The notes under the pieces were generated by a model. It saw nothing but the letters and a program-made list of their open reading frames with translations. It was not told the origin of the DNA and searched no databases. DNA of 51,835 bases, taken from Spirochaetaceae bacterium. GTDB lineage: Bacteria > Spirochaetota > Spirochaetia > Treponematales > Breznakiellaceae. The position numbers and the translations under genes are program-made. Of this stretch, positions 32,276 to 41,373 are shown piece after piece (positions within the stretch are counted from its first letter, which is position 1; each line of letters opens with the position of its first letter). The stretch spans positions 1 to 51,835 of the forward strand of contig JAISLT010000120.1 of the NCBI GenBank assembly GCA_031277165.1, in the 5' to 3' direction.

Positions 32276-35074
32276 ATGATCGAAGAACGGGCCGTCATAC
32301 ATGTTGCGGATCTTTCCTACACCTATGCCGGTCTTGAAAAACCGGCGCTGCGGAACCTTGGTTTTACGATCCACGCGGGGGAACATACGGCCCTGCTGGG
32401 GGCCAACGGTTCGGGAAAGAGTACCCTTCTTTCCTGTTTAAACGGCCTTATAAAACCCCCCGCGGGGGCCGTTTTTGTATACGGCATGGATCCCGCCGGC
32501 GAAGGGGCCCTGCCGGAAATACGCCGCCGGCTGGGGACGGTCATGCAAAATCCCGACGACCAGATTGTCAGTTCCGTGGTGGAAGAGGACATTGCCTTTG
32601 GCCCGGAAAATCTGGGACTGGATCCGGGGATGGTCCGTTCCAGGGTGGAGGAATCGCTGGAGCTCTGTAATTTAAAGGAGCTTCGGGGACGGTCCCCCCA
32701 GTTTTTATCCGGCGGCGAGCGGCAGCGCCTTGCCCTGGCGGGGACCCTAGCCATGGATACGGAAACCCTGGTTTTTGACGAGGCGGTTTCCATGCTGGAT
32801 CCTCCGGGACGGGAGCATTTTTTGTCCCTGGTGGAGGAGTTAAACCGCCGGGGAAAAACAATCCTCCAGGTAACCCATTCGCTGGAAGAGGCCTTTCGCT
32901 GCAGGCGCTGTCTGGTTTTACACAGGGGCGCCCTTGTCTTCGACGGAAAACCCCGGGAACTGCTGGAGCAAAAAGAACTGGAAAACTGGGGCTTTGTTCT
33001 CCCCGAATCGGTGAAGACCCTGCGGCTTCTGGGGAAACTTCCAGGGGGCTTCCGGATAGAGACCCTGGACCCCGGCATGACGGCGGAGGCAATCCGCCGG
33101 TCCGGGCTTGCGGCGGGTAAGGGGCCGGAAGGGGCGCCGGTTTTTCCCGCAGAACCCGCATCCTCCGGCGGCCCCGGTGAGGCGGCCTTGTCCGGCGGGG
33201 GCGGTGGAGCGGTCCTGTCCGGCGGGAACGTCCCCGCGGCAGATTCCCGGGGGACGCTTTCCCCGGCGGGTCCCGGTACAATCCGGTTTGAAGATGCGTC
33301 GTACCGGTATCCGGGGGGAACGTCCTTTGCCGCCCAGGGGATGGACCGGGTATCTTTTGAACTGACCCCGCCGCCGGGACAGGGCCTTGTGCTGGCCCTG
33401 GTTGGAAGAAGCGGCTCCGGAAAATCCACGGTCCTTAAGCACATCAACGCATTGCTGCTTCCTTCGGAAGGAAGGGTGCTGGTGGCAGGGCAGGATACCC
33501 TGGACCGCAGGGTCCCCCTGGCCTCCCTGCGCTTAAAGGCGGCCCTGGCGGTACAAAGTCCCGAAGCGGCCCTCTTTGCCCGGTTTGTGGCCGATGACGC
33601 GGCCTTTGGTCCGGCCAATGCGGGCCTTAAAGGGGCGGCCCTGACGAAGCGGGTTAGGACCGCCATGGAAAGGGCCGGGCTTCCCTTTGAAGAATTTGCC
33701 GACCGGGAAACCCGGTCCCTTTCCGGGGGGGAAAAACGCCGGGCCGCCATCGCAGGAATAGCCGCCATGGAAAGCGACATCCTTCTTCTGGACGAGCCCC
33801 TGGCGGCGCTGGATGGATTTCACCAGGGGAAGATCCTTAACCTGATCGGGGAATTCCGCCGGGCCGGAAAAACCGTGGTTATCTCCACCCATTCCATGGA
33901 AACCGCCGCCCTGGCCGACATGGTCGGGATCATGGCAGGGGGAACCCTCGCGGCCCTTGGAACTCCCCGGAAAATCTTCGGTGAACGCTGGGATCCCCGG
34001 TGGGGGCTGGAACTTCCCTGGACTGCGGAGGTGGCCCGCCGGCTTGGAAAACCGGGGGCTGCCGTCCCGGAGCCTCCGCTCACGGCGGAGGAACTGGCGG
34101 CCCTGGTGACGGGTTCCGCCGGAGGCCCCGGGGAAAAACGTGAATCCGGGGAAAACCCCGGCGGGAGCCCCCAATCCGCAAGAAATTCCGGCGGCATCCC
34201 CCCGTCAGCGGAGAACCCCGGCGGAATCCCCGGAAAACCGCCGGACCGGGAAGGGGCCCGGCAAAGGACCCCGGAGGATCCCGGGGGTTTGCCGCGGTTC
34301 CCCCATGGGACCCAAAAAAATCCACCGGTGCAGGGGGCTGCCGGAAGGCGGCGGCGGAAGACCGGCATAGAATTTTTCCGGAATGTTACCCTGGGCCAAT
34401 TTCTTGACCGGCCTCCGGCGCTGAGGAATCCGGGGAGCGGTATAAAGCTTCTATTGTTTCTGGCCGCCTTTGCCGCCGCCCTGACCGGACCGCCGCCATT
34501 TTTTCCCCTGGGGATACTGATCCTTACCCTTGCCGCGGGCTGGCTCAAGGGCAGGGTAGGTCCCCGGTATCTGCTCCGGGGGCTTATTCCCATTGCCCCG
34601 GGGCTTCTTATTATTATGGTACTTCAACTGCTCTACCCTCTTCCGGGGGATGCAAGTCCGGTGATCCTAAGGGTTTACCGGACTGCCATTACCGCGGAAA
34701 AACTAATCCGCACCGGATCCTTAATTATCCGCCTGGCCTCCATGATGGCGCTGGTTTCGCTTTATTCGGCCCTTACCCCGCTGCGGGAAACCCTGGAAGC
34801 CCTTAGGGCCTTTCTCTCCCGCTTTGCCCCCTGGGGTCTTCCGGCCCAGGATATTTCCCTGGCCGCCGGAATAGCCCTGCGGTTTGTGCCGGTCCTTACC
34901 GAAGAGGCCGAACGGATTGTTACAGCCCAGCTTTCCCGGGGCAGAAAAAAAATATCCTGGGGGATGATCCTTTCGATCATCCTCCCCCTGCTGCTTCGGA
35001 CCATGGAACGGTCCGAGGGACTGACCAAGGCCATATTGCTCCGGCTCTATGGATATAAACCAAGGGCCCCATAG
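32276..35074 (+). CDS. Three-in-one ECF transporter energy module (EcfA-EcfA-EcfT fusion)
   Basis: 932 residues in one chain. The first ATPase has Walker A GANGSGKST (residues 42-50), the LSGGERQRLALAG signature and VFDEAVSMLDPPG. A Gly/Ala/Pro linker follows. The second ATPase has GRSGSGKST, LSGGEKRRAAIAG and LLLDEPLAALDG. After an 85-residue Gly/Pro/Glu linker comes an EcfT-like membrane part of about 200 residues with several helices and the coupling segment QLSRGRKKISWGMI. In most bacteria A, A' and T are separate genes. ATG 32276 is chosen over the longer frame from 32180 because it starts the first domain and follows a promoter closely. The S component follows 50 bases later. Confidence 0.92.
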   Translation: MIEERAVIHVADLSYTYAGLEKPALRNLGFTIHAGEHTALLGANGSGKSTLLSCLNGLIKPPAGAVFVYGMDPAGEGALPEIRRRLGTVMQNPDDQIVSSVVEEDIAFGPENLGLDPGMVRSRVEESLELCNLKELRGRSPQFLSGGERQRLALAGTLAMDTETLVFDEAVSMLDPPGREHFLSLVEELNRRGKTILQVTHSLEEAFRCRRCLVLHRGALVFDGKPRELLEQKELENWGFVLPESVKTLRLLGKLPGGFRIETLDPGMTAEAIRRSGLAAGKGPEGAPVFPAEPASSGGPGEAALSGGGGGAVLSGGNVPAADSRGTLSPAGPGTIRFEDASYRYPGGTSFAAQGMDRVSFELTPPPGQGLVLALVGRSGSGKSTVLKHINALLLPSEGRVLVAGQDTLDRRVPLASLRLKAALAVQSPEAALFARFVADDAAFGPANAGLKGAALTKRVRTAMERAGLPFEEFADRETRSLSGGEKRRAAIAGIAAMESDILLLDEPLAALDGFHQGKILNLIGEFRRAGKTVVISTHSMETAALADMVGIMAGGTLAALGTPRKIFGERWDPRWGLELPWTAEVARRLGKPGAAVPEPPLTAEELAALVTGSAGGPGEKRESGENPGGSPQSARNSGGIPPSAENPGGIPGKPPDREGARQRTPEDPGGLPRFPHGTQKNPPVQGAAGRRRRKTGIEFFRNVTLGQFLDRPPALRNPGSGIKLLLFLAAFAAALTGPPPFFPLGILILTLAAGWLKGRVGPRYLLRGLIPIAPGLLIIMVLQLLYPLPGDASPVILRVYRTAITAEKLIRTGSLIIRLASMMALVSLYSALTPLRETLEALRAFLSRFAPWGLPAQDISLAAGIALRFVPVLTEEAERIVTAQLSRGRKKISWGMILSIILPLLLRTMERSEGLTKAILLRLYGYKPRAP

Positions 35075-35079
35075 GCAGA

Positions 35080-35110
35080 GGAACCTGCCTGGACAGGTCC
35101 GTGGTTTTTT
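35080..35110 (+). terminator. Possible terminator or attenuator between the ECF fusion and S component
   Basis: GGAACCTG (35080-35087) pairs with CAGGTCC (35094-35100) with one bulged A and a 6-base loop. T6 follows at 35105-35110. It overlaps a candidate promoter for the S component. Confidence 0.45.
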
Positions 35111-35118
35111 GCTACCCT
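35090..35118 (+). promoter_or_regulatory. Candidate promoter of the S-component gene
   Basis: TGGACA (35090-35095), 17 bases, TACCCT (35113-35118). The predicted start coincides with ATG 35125. Both boxes deviate from consensus. Confidence 0.35.
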
Positions 35119-35124
35119 GGGAAA

Positions 35125-35826
35125 ATGATAGAAGACAGGGTTAGAAAAATTGTTATCGCCGGAATTTTTTCCGCGGTGGTTATAGTGCTGGGCCTTACCG
35201 GATTGGGCTTTATCCTGCTGCCTCTGGGGGCCATTACGATATTGCAGGTGCCGGTGATCATCGGCGCCATCCTGGAGGGGCCGCTGGTGGGGATCTTTAT
35301 CGGCCTGCTCTTTGGCATCTTTAGCATTATCCAGGCGGCCATGATCGGCACCACCCCGGTGGATTTGGCCTTTCTAAACCATCCGTGGATCGCCATTGTG
35401 CCCCGGATTCTTATTGGCCCCGCCGCCTGGTTTGTCTATTCTTTGATAAGCGGAAAACCCCTGCGGGGCGGTTCCGGAAAGGGGGAAGGTTCCGGATCGA
35501 ACGGGGAAGATCCCCGGGGACCGGCCGGGGAAGGAACGGCCCCGGCGGGATCCGCCGGGAAAAGCGGAGCCCTGGGCAGGGAAACCGCCGCCACGGCCCT
35601 GGGGGCAATAACGGGATCTTTGGTGAATACCCTGCTTGTTTTAAGCGCCCTGGCCTTGACCCTTCCCGATATTACATGGCCCGTGGTGGCCGGGCTGGCT
35701 TCTCTTAACGGTACGGTAGAGGCGGGATTTTCCGCAGCCATTGCCCTGGGGCTAATTCTGCCCTGGAAGGGCCTTTCCCGAAGGAACCGGTCAAAGCTTA
35801 CAGCCCAGGGGGATCGGGCCGGATAG
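35125..35826 (+). CDS. ECF transporter substrate-specificity (S) component
   Basis: 233 residues with about six membrane helices, of the PF12822-type ECF S family: IVIAGIFSAVVIVLGLTGLG, LQVPVIIGAILEGPLVGIFI, LLFGIFSIIQAAMIGTTPVD, IAIVPRILIGPAAWFVYSLI. A polar Gly/Ser/Pro/Glu insertion of about 40 residues splits the protein before the last helices, much longer than usual. The substrate, probably a vitamin, cannot be told from these motifs. It directly follows its probable energy module, so a dedicated (group I) transporter is likely. ATG 35125 is preferred over GTG 35101. Confidence 0.85.
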   Translation: MIEDRVRKIVIAGIFSAVVIVLGLTGLGFILLPLGAITILQVPVIIGAILEGPLVGIFIGLLFGIFSIIQAAMIGTTPVDLAFLNHPWIAIVPRILIGPAAWFVYSLISGKPLRGGSGKGEGSGSNGEDPRGPAGEGTAPAGSAGKSGALGRETAATALGAITGSLVNTLLVLSALALTLPDITWPVVAGLASLNGTVEAGFSAAIALGLILPWKGLSRRNRSKLTAQGDRAG

Positions 35827-35829
35827 GGC

Positions 35830-35873
35830 GAGCCAGTTTCAAGACCCGGAGTTTGAAACTGGCTCTGATTTTT
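35830..35873 (+). terminator. Strong Rho-independent terminator after the S component
   Basis: A perfect 13-base stem (GAGCCAGTTTCAA, 35830-35842, with TTGAAACTGGCTC, 35853-35865), a 10-base loop, then TGATTTTT. Confidence 0.9.
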
Positions 35874-36154
35874 ACATGGCTGGTTTTTTATAGAACCTTC
35901 ACAGGCCCCGTAAAATTCCATACTTTAAGTTAAAGACACCGGACCGCCGCCAACTACACCCAAATGGATAAAAATTCGGCCAGGCCCGCAATAAGGCCCC
36001 GGCAAAAACAAGTTTTCCCAGGGCAAGCCCCCGTCTCCGTCTTTGGGGAAGGTTTTTCCGTAAACCGGGATCGTTAACATGTACCGCGGGGTACAGATAA
36101 TCGATCGGGCAGCAGCCCGTTCCGTGCATGGTTACACGGCCGCTGAACCATCCG
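35874..36154. other. Intergenic region without a recognisable gene
   Basis: About 280 bases between the S-component terminator and the parE stop. A minus-strand open frame of 90 codons (35899-36171) runs through it and into parE. Its translation (for example CCPIDYLYPAVHVNDPGLRK) matches nothing I know. It has no ribosome site, and its composition does not argue for coding. It may be a decayed gene. Confidence 0.5.
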
Positions 36155-38020
36155 CTACCCCGCATCTTCAATTAAATTCTTCATAATGTACTCCCGCCGT
36201 TCGGGGGTGTTTTTTCCCATATAGAACGAAAGCACCTGGGGTACCGCTTTAAGGGTACTTATCGATACCGGCACCAGCCGTATGTCCTCTCCGATAAACT
36301 GGCCAAATTCCCTGGGGCTTATTTCGCCCAGTCCCTTAAAACGGGTTACTTCGCTGGCGCTGCCCAGTTCCTGCACCGCCGTATCCCGTTCGGCGGCGTT
36401 ATAACAGTACCGGGTTTCTTTTTTGGTCCGAACCCTGAACAGGGGGGTTTCCAGAATAAAGATTCTGCCGCCGGTAACCAGTTCTTCAAAGTAGGACAGA
36501 AAGAAGGTTAAAAGAAGGTTGCGGATATGGAAGCCGTCAAAGTCCGCATCGGTGGCAATGACAATCCGGGCATAGCGCAGGCCCTCTATGTTGTTTTCAA
36601 TTCCCAGGGCCATCATCATATTGTAGAGCTCTTCGTTCTTATAAATCGCCGCCTGTTTTTTGCCGTACATGTTTTCCACCTTTCCCCGCAGGGCAAAAAT
36701 TGCCTGGGTCATCACATCCCTGCTGGAAACCATGGATCCCGCCGCGGAATCTCCTTCGGTAATAAAGATTGTGGTAAGTTCCCCCTCTTTGCCGTCTTCC
36801 AAATGGTACTTGCAGTCCTTAAGTTTTGGAATTTTAAGGGATATTTTTTTTGCCGCCTCCCGGGCTTCTTTTTTAACGGCGTTTAACTCGGTCCTAAGTT
36901 TTTCGTTGGAAAGGATCTTTTGTTCAAGTTTTTTTGCCGCCTGGGGATTTTTATGAAGCCAGTCTTCGGTCCCCTCCCGCACCGTTTGAACCACCCAGCT
37001 TCTAATGTCACTGTTCCCCAGTTTGTTTTTTGTCTGGCTTTCAAAGACAGGGTTTTTTATTTTTACCGCCACCGCCGCGGTCAGGCCCTCCCGTATATCC
37101 TCGCTTCTAAAATCCCGTTTAAAGTAGGCCTGGACCCCCTTAAAGAACCCCTCTTTAAACGCCGACAGGTGGGTACCCCCGTCGCTGGTAAACTGGCCGT
37201 TGACGAAGGAAAAATACTCTTCCCCGTAGTTGTTGGTATGGGTAAAGGAGAATTCCATATGCGGGCCCTTATGATAACCCAGGGGATACAAAATGTCCTC
37301 CCCGGTCTCTTCGGTTAAAAGATCGTACAGTCCGCGGCTGGACACATAGGATTGGCCGTTTAGGGTAATGGTCAGCCCCGCATTCAGGTAGGTATAATTT
37401 TGGATGCGTTTTTCGACAAATTCCATGTTAAAGGCGTAATTTTCAAAAAGCTCCGTATCGGGGGTAAATTCCACAAAGGTTCCGTCCCGGCGGGCCGCCG
37501 CGGGCATGGAGGGGGCGCACTTTCCCCGGCGCTGGGTTGTCAGGACCCCCCGTTCAAAGACCGCTTCGGCAAATTCCCCGTCCCGGATTGATACTACCCT
37601 AAAATGGGAAGACAGGGCGTTTACCGCCTTGGTTCCAACCCCGTTAAGTCCCACGGAAAACTGGAACACATCGTCGTTGTACTTTGCCCCGGTGTTTATT
37701 ATCGACACACATTCCACCAGTTTTCCCAGGGGTATGCCCCGGCCAAAGTCCCGGACCCGGACCGTGCCGTCTTTGATCTGCACCTCTACCTGCTTGCCGT
37801 TTCCCATGATAAACTCGTCTATGGCATTGTCAATTACCTCTTTTAACAGCACATAGATCCCGTCATTGGGATTAGAACCATCCCCCAGCCGGCCAATGTA
37901 CATCCCCGTCCGCAGCCGGATATGTTCCAGGGACGAAAGGGTTTTTATTTTTGATTCATCATAGGCGGTCTGGCCGCCGCCGGTCTGCCTTTTTTTTTGA
38001 TTAACCGTTTCTTTTGCCAT
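36155..38020 (-). CDS. parE: DNA topoisomerase IV subunit B (GyrB/ParE family)
   Basis: ATPase and TOPRIM subunit of a type IIA topoisomerase, 621 residues. GHKL ATPase motifs are VLLKEVIDNAIDEFIMGN, VRDFGRGIPLGKL and FSVGLNGVGTKAVNAL. The TOPRIM domain has IFITEGDSAAGS and IVIATDADFDGFHIRNLLLT. The C-terminus is FKGLGEISPREFGQFI. Lengths around 620-650 and the order fit ParE rather than a long GyrB; subunit naming is an inference because the A subunit is not in the window. GGGGGA precedes ATG 38020. It is cotranscribed with the coiled-coil gene 22 bases upstream. Confidence 0.9.
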   Translation of the reverse strand: MAKETVNQKKRQTGGGQTAYDESKIKTLSSLEHIRLRTGMYIGRLGDGSNPNDGIYVLLKEVIDNAIDEFIMGNGKQVEVQIKDGTVRVRDFGRGIPLGKLVECVSIINTGAKYNDDVFQFSVGLNGVGTKAVNALSSHFRVVSIRDGEFAEAVFERGVLTTQRRGKCAPSMPAAARRDGTFVEFTPDTELFENYAFNMEFVEKRIQNYTYLNAGLTITLNGQSYVSSRGLYDLLTEETGEDILYPLGYHKGPHMEFSFTHTNNYGEEYFSFVNGQFTSDGGTHLSAFKEGFFKGVQAYFKRDFRSEDIREGLTAAVAVKIKNPVFESQTKNKLGNSDIRSWVVQTVREGTEDWLHKNPQAAKKLEQKILSNEKLRTELNAVKKEAREAAKKISLKIPKLKDCKYHLEDGKEGELTTIFITEGDSAAGSMVSSRDVMTQAIFALRGKVENMYGKKQAAIYKNEELYNMMMALGIENNIEGLRYARIVIATDADFDGFHIRNLLLTFFLSYFEELVTGGRIFILETPLFRVRTKKETRYCYNAAERDTAVQELGSASEVTRFKGLGEISPREFGQFIGEDIRLVPVSISTLKAVPQVLSFYMGKNTPERREYIMKNLIEDAG

Positions 38021-38041
38021 AATTCCCCCGTATTGCGGTGC

Positions 38042-39154
38042 TTATTCTTCGGATAATTCGCCTATCTTTTTATGGACTTCGGCAATTTTACGGTTTAATT
38101 CCGTAATATTTTTTTCGCTGCTTAAGGCCCGTTTTTTTTCGCCGTCCACGGCCCTTTCAAACCGGGTTATTTTTTTCCGTTCTTTGTCAATGGCCATGGC
38201 TGTTTCTATCCGTTCAATTTCCCGGTGGTTTTCTTCTATCTCTTTGTCATACCGCAGGACCTTTTCCAGGGCCAGCCTTTCCTGGTCCCCCAGGTATTGC
38301 TGCAGGGCCGGATCGGATCCCGCCGCTTCTCCTATCCTGCGGTACAATTCCAAAAGGTCCCTTTGCCGTTTTTTGGTCCGTTCTTTAAGCATCTTTATAT
38401 GGCGTTTTGGTTTTTCCTTAAAATAAAAAGCTCCCCGGATCTTGTTTTTTTCCTCTTCCAGCACCCCTATGGCGTCATCCAGCTCCGCTATAAGCTGCCG
38501 CTTTGCCCGGACATCCCGGAGCAGAACGGCAAAATCACTATCCGCCGGGGCATCCCCGGACTGTTCCCCGGCGCCGGGGTTTGTTTCCAGAATTCCGGCG
38601 TAGAGCCTTCCCCCCTGGCAGTGGACCCGGTCAAGCTGTCCCTCTATCTTCTTAAGCCCCCGCCGGAAGATTCCCCGCCGGATTGCTCCGGTGAACCGGG
38701 AAAAAATTCCCCCCCCGGGGTTCTCCAAATCCAGAAGCCGCTGCTCAAGAGAAGCGGCCCGGTCCAGAAACAGGGTCCGCTGGCGCTTATACAAATACAA
38801 TTCCGCGGGAACCGTCCGGGTAAACTGTTCGTCCAGGACATGCCGGCCCAGCGCGGTGTACAACGGCGATGCTTCCTCTTCCCTATCGGCCTTTTCTATT
38901 CTTTTTATAGTTATTTCCTCGTCAAGTTCCTTAATGCGCCTAAGGGATCCCTGGATGGATTCAACCGAGGCCTCTGAATCGGCTATTTCCTGCTTAAACC
39001 GGCGGTAAAAACTTCCCTGATCCCCGGGCAGGGAGGCCCCTTCCAGCCGTTCCGCCAGGGCCTTGCCCGTATCTTCCAGGGTCCGGGTCTTAAATAAAAG
39101 CGCTTCCCGGCTTTTTTCCTCTAATTCCCGGATGGCCCTGCGCTGTTCATCCAT
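38042..39154 (-). CDS. Coiled-coil protein of unknown function
   Basis: I do not recognise a family. The 370-residue protein is Lys/Glu/Arg-rich, with heptad-like helices at both ends (MDEQRRAIRELEEKSREALL; KVLRYDKEIEENHREIERIE; NITELNRKIAEVHKKIGELS). The middle, less helical part has a basic GGGIFSRFTGAIRRGIFRRG stretch. There is no signal peptide or membrane helix. ATG 39154 is chosen over 39190: TATACT (39161-39166) lies six bases before it, suggesting a leaderless start. It is upstream of parE on the same strand, so a chromosome-related role is conceivable but not shown. Confidence 0.7.
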   Translation of the reverse strand: MDEQRRAIRELEEKSREALLFKTRTLEDTGKALAERLEGASLPGDQGSFYRRFKQEIADSEASVESIQGSLRRIKELDEEITIKRIEKADREEEASPLYTALGRHVLDEQFTRTVPAELYLYKRQRTLFLDRAASLEQRLLDLENPGGGIFSRFTGAIRRGIFRRGLKKIEGQLDRVHCQGGRLYAGILETNPGAGEQSGDAPADSDFAVLLRDVRAKRQLIAELDDAIGVLEEEKNKIRGAFYFKEKPKRHIKMLKERTKKRQRDLLELYRRIGEAAGSDPALQQYLGDQERLALEKVLRYDKEIEENHREIERIETAMAIDKERKKITRFERAVDGEKKRALSSEKNITELNRKIAEVHKKIGELSEE

Positions 39155-39174
39155 ACAAGAAGTATACATTTTTC

Positions 39175-39203
39175 TTGACAATACTGCCATAGGGCTTCAT
39201 TAT
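39175..39203 (+). promoter_or_regulatory. Promoter of the EF-G-like gene
   Basis: TTGACA (39175-39180), 17 bases, CATTAT (39198-39203). The leader is about 15 bases and includes AAGGAG before ATG 39225. Divergent from the coiled-coil gene, with overlapping control DNA. Confidence 0.7.
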
Positions 39204-39224
39204 GGTTCTTACAAGGAGAAACCT

Positions 39225-41309
39225 ATGGGCTACACAACAGAAAACATCAAGAATGTCTCCCTTGCCGGTCATGGGGGAACCGGCAAGACCACCCTTTTTG
39301 AACGGCTCCTTTTTACCGGGGGAAGTATCTCCAAGCCCGAAACGGTGGAATCGGGCAAATCCACGGGGGACCATACCCCGGAAGAAATTGAACGGAAAAT
39401 TTCGATCCATGCGGCATTGGGCCATGTGGAAAGGAAAGGAAAAAAGATCAATTTTTTTGATACCCCCGGATCTTCGGACTTTACCGGGGATGTTATTCTA
39501 AGTTTTAGGGCCTGTGAATTTGCCCTGCTTCTGGTGGATGGCCGGGACGGGGTACAGATAGAAACCATTAAGCTGTGGCGCAACCTCGAGGGCCGCAAAA
39601 AACCCAGGGGGATCTTCCTTAATAAACTTAACGACGACAGGGCCGGTTTTAATAAGGCCCTGGGGGATATAAAAGAAAAGCTAAAACGGGAGCCCATTCC
39701 CTTTACCCTGCCCATGGAAGAGGGGGCCGCCTACAGGGGGATAATCGATGTACTTAACGGCAAGGCCTATCTTGTCCAGGGGGATGGGGCCGTGGAAAAG
39801 GAGGCCCCCATACCGGAGGAATACAGGGACGCATACGAGGCGGCCAGGGAAAAACTAATAGAAGCCGCCGCGGAGGGGGACGACACCTTAATGGAAAAGT
39901 ACCTGGAACAGGGTTCCCTAAGCCCCGAAGAAATGCACACCGGCCTGATCGAAGCACTGGCGGAAAATAAATTTCTTCCCGCCTTTGCGGGGGCGGCGGC
40001 GGTTAATTCCGGGCTTATTCCCCTGCTGGATTTTATCTGCGATGTGGGGCCCAGCCCCCTGGGCTCTAAGGATACAATACGGAAAGAGGACGGGACGGAG
40101 GCGCCCATGGGCATTGATCCTGCCCGGCCCTTTACTGCCCTGGTTATTAAGACCGCCTATGATCAATTTTCCGGCAAGCTTTCCTGGATCAAGGTAATTA
40201 CCGGAAAACTTTCCGCCGACTCGGAAACCCACAATGTTTCCGAAAATAAAAAGGAACGGATTGGCAAGCTCTATATCAGCCAGGGAAAAAAGCTGGAGGA
40301 GGTAAAGGAGCTTAACGCCGGGGATGTGGGGATCATCGCCAAATCGGCAACCCTAAGAACCAACGACACCTTAAGCGGCGGGGATCAGAACCTTCACTTT
40401 CTTCCCCTGCGGCTTCCCGAACCGGTCCATTCCGTGGCGGTTAACGCCCTGGCAAAAAAGGACGAAGACAAGCTGGGCGAAGCCCTGGTCCGGGCCGCAG
40501 AAGAGGACAGGACCTTCCGTTACCAGTACAACGCCGAAACCAAGGAAACGGTAATTTCCGGCATGGGGGAACTGCAGATTAATATTATTCTGGACAAGAT
40601 TAAAACAAACCAGAAAATAGAACTGGAAACCCATGTGCCCAAGGTGGCCTACCGGGAAACAATTTCCAAAAAAGCCGGGGCCGAATATACCCATAAAAAG
40701 CAGACCGGCGGCCATGGTCAATACGGCAAGGTGGTGCTGGAAATAATTCCCCTTCAACGGGGAGAAAACTACCGGTTTGTCAACGCCATTTTTGGCGGCG
40801 CCATACCCAAGAACTATATCCCCGGGGTGGAAAAGGGCGTGGTAGAGGGGATGGCCCACGGTACCATGGCCCATTATCCGGTGGTGGATGTGGAAGTAAA
40901 GGTGGTGGACGGCAAATACCATCCGGTGGATTCTTCGGAACTGTCCTTTAAGCTGGCGGCCCGGAACGCCTTTAGGGAGGCGATGAAGCAGGCCGGTCCC
41001 ACGCTGCTGGAACCGGTCATGCATTTGACGGTGTTTGTGGAAGAAAAATACCTGGGGGACGTGATGAGCGATCTTTCGGGCAAGCGGGGGAAAATTCTTG
41101 GCCAGGACTCGGCGGGGGGCATTGCGGAGATCAGCGCGGAGGTTCCCCAGGCAGAACTGCTCCGGTATTCCATAGACCTTAGGTCCATAACCAGCGGCAC
41201 CGGATCCTTTAGTGTGGCCTTTGCCCATTATGCGCCGGTTTCGGGCCGTATTGCCGAGGACGTTATTAAGGCCAGGGAATCCTTTAAGATCACCGAAAGC
41301 GACGAATAG
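39225..41309 (+). CDS. Elongation factor G-like GTPase
   Basis: 694 residues with the five-domain EF-G layout. The P-loop is LAGHGGTGKTTLFERLLFTG, the GHGGTGKT form of the EF-G-like (FusA2) subfamily rather than the AHIDAGKTT of canonical EF-G. G3 is FFDTPGSSDFTGDVI, G4 FLNKLNDDRAGF (NKLN, not NKMD). Domain IV is KKQTGGHGQYGKVVLEIIPL, and the C-terminus contains GKRGKILGQDS. It is probably a paralogue with a role other than, or in addition to, standard translocation. ATG 39225 has AAGGAG at good spacing. Confidence 0.9.
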   Translation: MGYTTENIKNVSLAGHGGTGKTTLFERLLFTGGSISKPETVESGKSTGDHTPEEIERKISIHAALGHVERKGKKINFFDTPGSSDFTGDVILSFRACEFALLLVDGRDGVQIETIKLWRNLEGRKKPRGIFLNKLNDDRAGFNKALGDIKEKLKREPIPFTLPMEEGAAYRGIIDVLNGKAYLVQGDGAVEKEAPIPEEYRDAYEAAREKLIEAAAEGDDTLMEKYLEQGSLSPEEMHTGLIEALAENKFLPAFAGAAAVNSGLIPLLDFICDVGPSPLGSKDTIRKEDGTEAPMGIDPARPFTALVIKTAYDQFSGKLSWIKVITGKLSADSETHNVSENKKERIGKLYISQGKKLEEVKELNAGDVGIIAKSATLRTNDTLSGGDQNLHFLPLRLPEPVHSVAVNALAKKDEDKLGEALVRAAEEDRTFRYQYNAETKETVISGMGELQINIILDKIKTNQKIELETHVPKVAYRETISKKAGAEYTHKKQTGGHGQYGKVVLEIIPLQRGENYRFVNAIFGGAIPKNYIPGVEKGVVEGMAHGTMAHYPVVDVEVKVVDGKYHPVDSSELSFKLAARNAFREAMKQAGPTLLEPVMHLTVFVEEKYLGDVMSDLSGKRGKILGQDSAGGIAEISAEVPQAELLRYSIDLRSITSGTGSFSVAFAHYAPVSGRIAEDVIKARESFKITESDE

Positions 41310-41373
41310 GCCCCCTGCGGCGGGTTTTGCCCCGCCGGTTTTCACCTCCGCGGCGTATAGCTCCGTGTCCGGG

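Noticed and set aside
35899-36171. 90-codon minus-strand frame after the S-component terminator
   Set aside because: No ribosome site, runs into parE, and its translation resembles no known family; kept only as a note on the intergenic region.
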